56,852 nt of DNA. It comes from Dehalococcoidia bacterium UBA2160 (lineage in GTDB: Bacteria > Chloroflexota > Dehalococcoidia > Lucifugimonadales > UBA1123). The translations under genes and the position numbers were made by a program. How positions within the stretch are numbered: the first letter of the stretch is position 1; each line of letters starts with the position of its first letter. This document shows, one piece after another, positions 56,823 through 56,852 of the stretch. The notes beneath the pieces were generated by a model that was not told where the DNA came from, made no database searches, and worked only from the letters and a program-made list of their open reading frames with translations. The stretch is taken from contig DCWO01000176.1 in assembly GCA_002328865.1 (NCBI GenBank), forward strand, positions 33,697 to 90,548, written 5' to 3'.

Positions 56823-56852
56823 TGGCGTCCCTGGCAGGATTCGAACCCGCGA
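56823..56852 (-). tRNA. tRNA 3' end, cut by window edge
   Basis: Read on the minus strand, the last bases contain a T-arm GCGGG-TTCGAAT-CCTGC, an acceptor strand CAGGGAC, discriminator G and an encoded CCA. The anticodon lies outside the window, so the amino acid is unknown. Confidence 0.88.

Overview
The window is a dense, GC-rich bacterial chromosome segment with short intergenic gaps, few mobile elements and about 38 protein genes. I infer the phylum Chloroflexota, probably a SAR202-like or related marine or soil lineage. The evidence is an archaellin-type filament gene in an otherwise bacterial gene set, a T-box leader on leuS, and many CaiB/BaiF CoA-transferases, MFS exporters, FAD oxidoreductases and amidases. 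This is inference from gene content, not a phylogeny.

Layout. 0-4 kb: two tandem hypoxanthine phosphoribosyltransferase genes (the first cut by the window edge), a LuxR-type regulator with its own promoter, and a DinB-like protein. 3.6-9.2 kb: leucine block, with promoter, T-box and terminator in front of leuS, an FAD oxidase, and leuB. 9.5-18 kb: valS, a DUF2723 membrane protein, a CaiB/BaiF transferase, an Eis-like acetyltransferase and an MFS transporter. 18-23.3 kb: an accessory stretch with an unrecognised 567-residue protein, a stand-alone PD-(D/E)xK nuclease-like protein, an enoyl-CoA hydratase relative and a VapBC-like toxin-antitoxin pair. 23.3-34.4 kb: amidohydrolase, M14 peptidase, two MFS exporters, an EVE-domain protein, a nitroreductase, and aroC followed closely by a pentapeptide-repeat gene. 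34.4-39.5 kb: SDR gene and a glcDEF-like glycolate oxidase operon. 39.7-45.7 kb: an archaellin-like filament protein with an inserted beta-sandwich, a DUF2235 hydrolase, a DUF255/thioredoxin protein, and an NHL-repeat thioredoxin-fold gene with an in-frame TGA at its redox site. 46-56.8 kb: MFS transporter, small membrane proteins, a SnoaL-like protein, a second CaiB/BaiF transferase, an amidase broken by one in-frame TAG, an alpha/beta hydrolase, a phosphotransferase, and the 3' end of a tRNA at the right edge.

Most notable: (1) the thioredoxin/NHL gene at 44146-45636 is probably an unannotated selenoprotein. TGA replaces the first Cys of CxxC, both flanks keep the family sequence in frame, and a bacterial-SECIS-like hairpin with G as the second loop base follows. 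(2) The archaellin at 39746-40837 has an N-terminal type IV pilin-like segment with Glu at +5 and a carbohydrate-binding-module-like insertion. (3) A degenerate copy of the tRNA 3' end and its flank lies about 2.3 kb from the tRNA, like an old attachment-site duplication.
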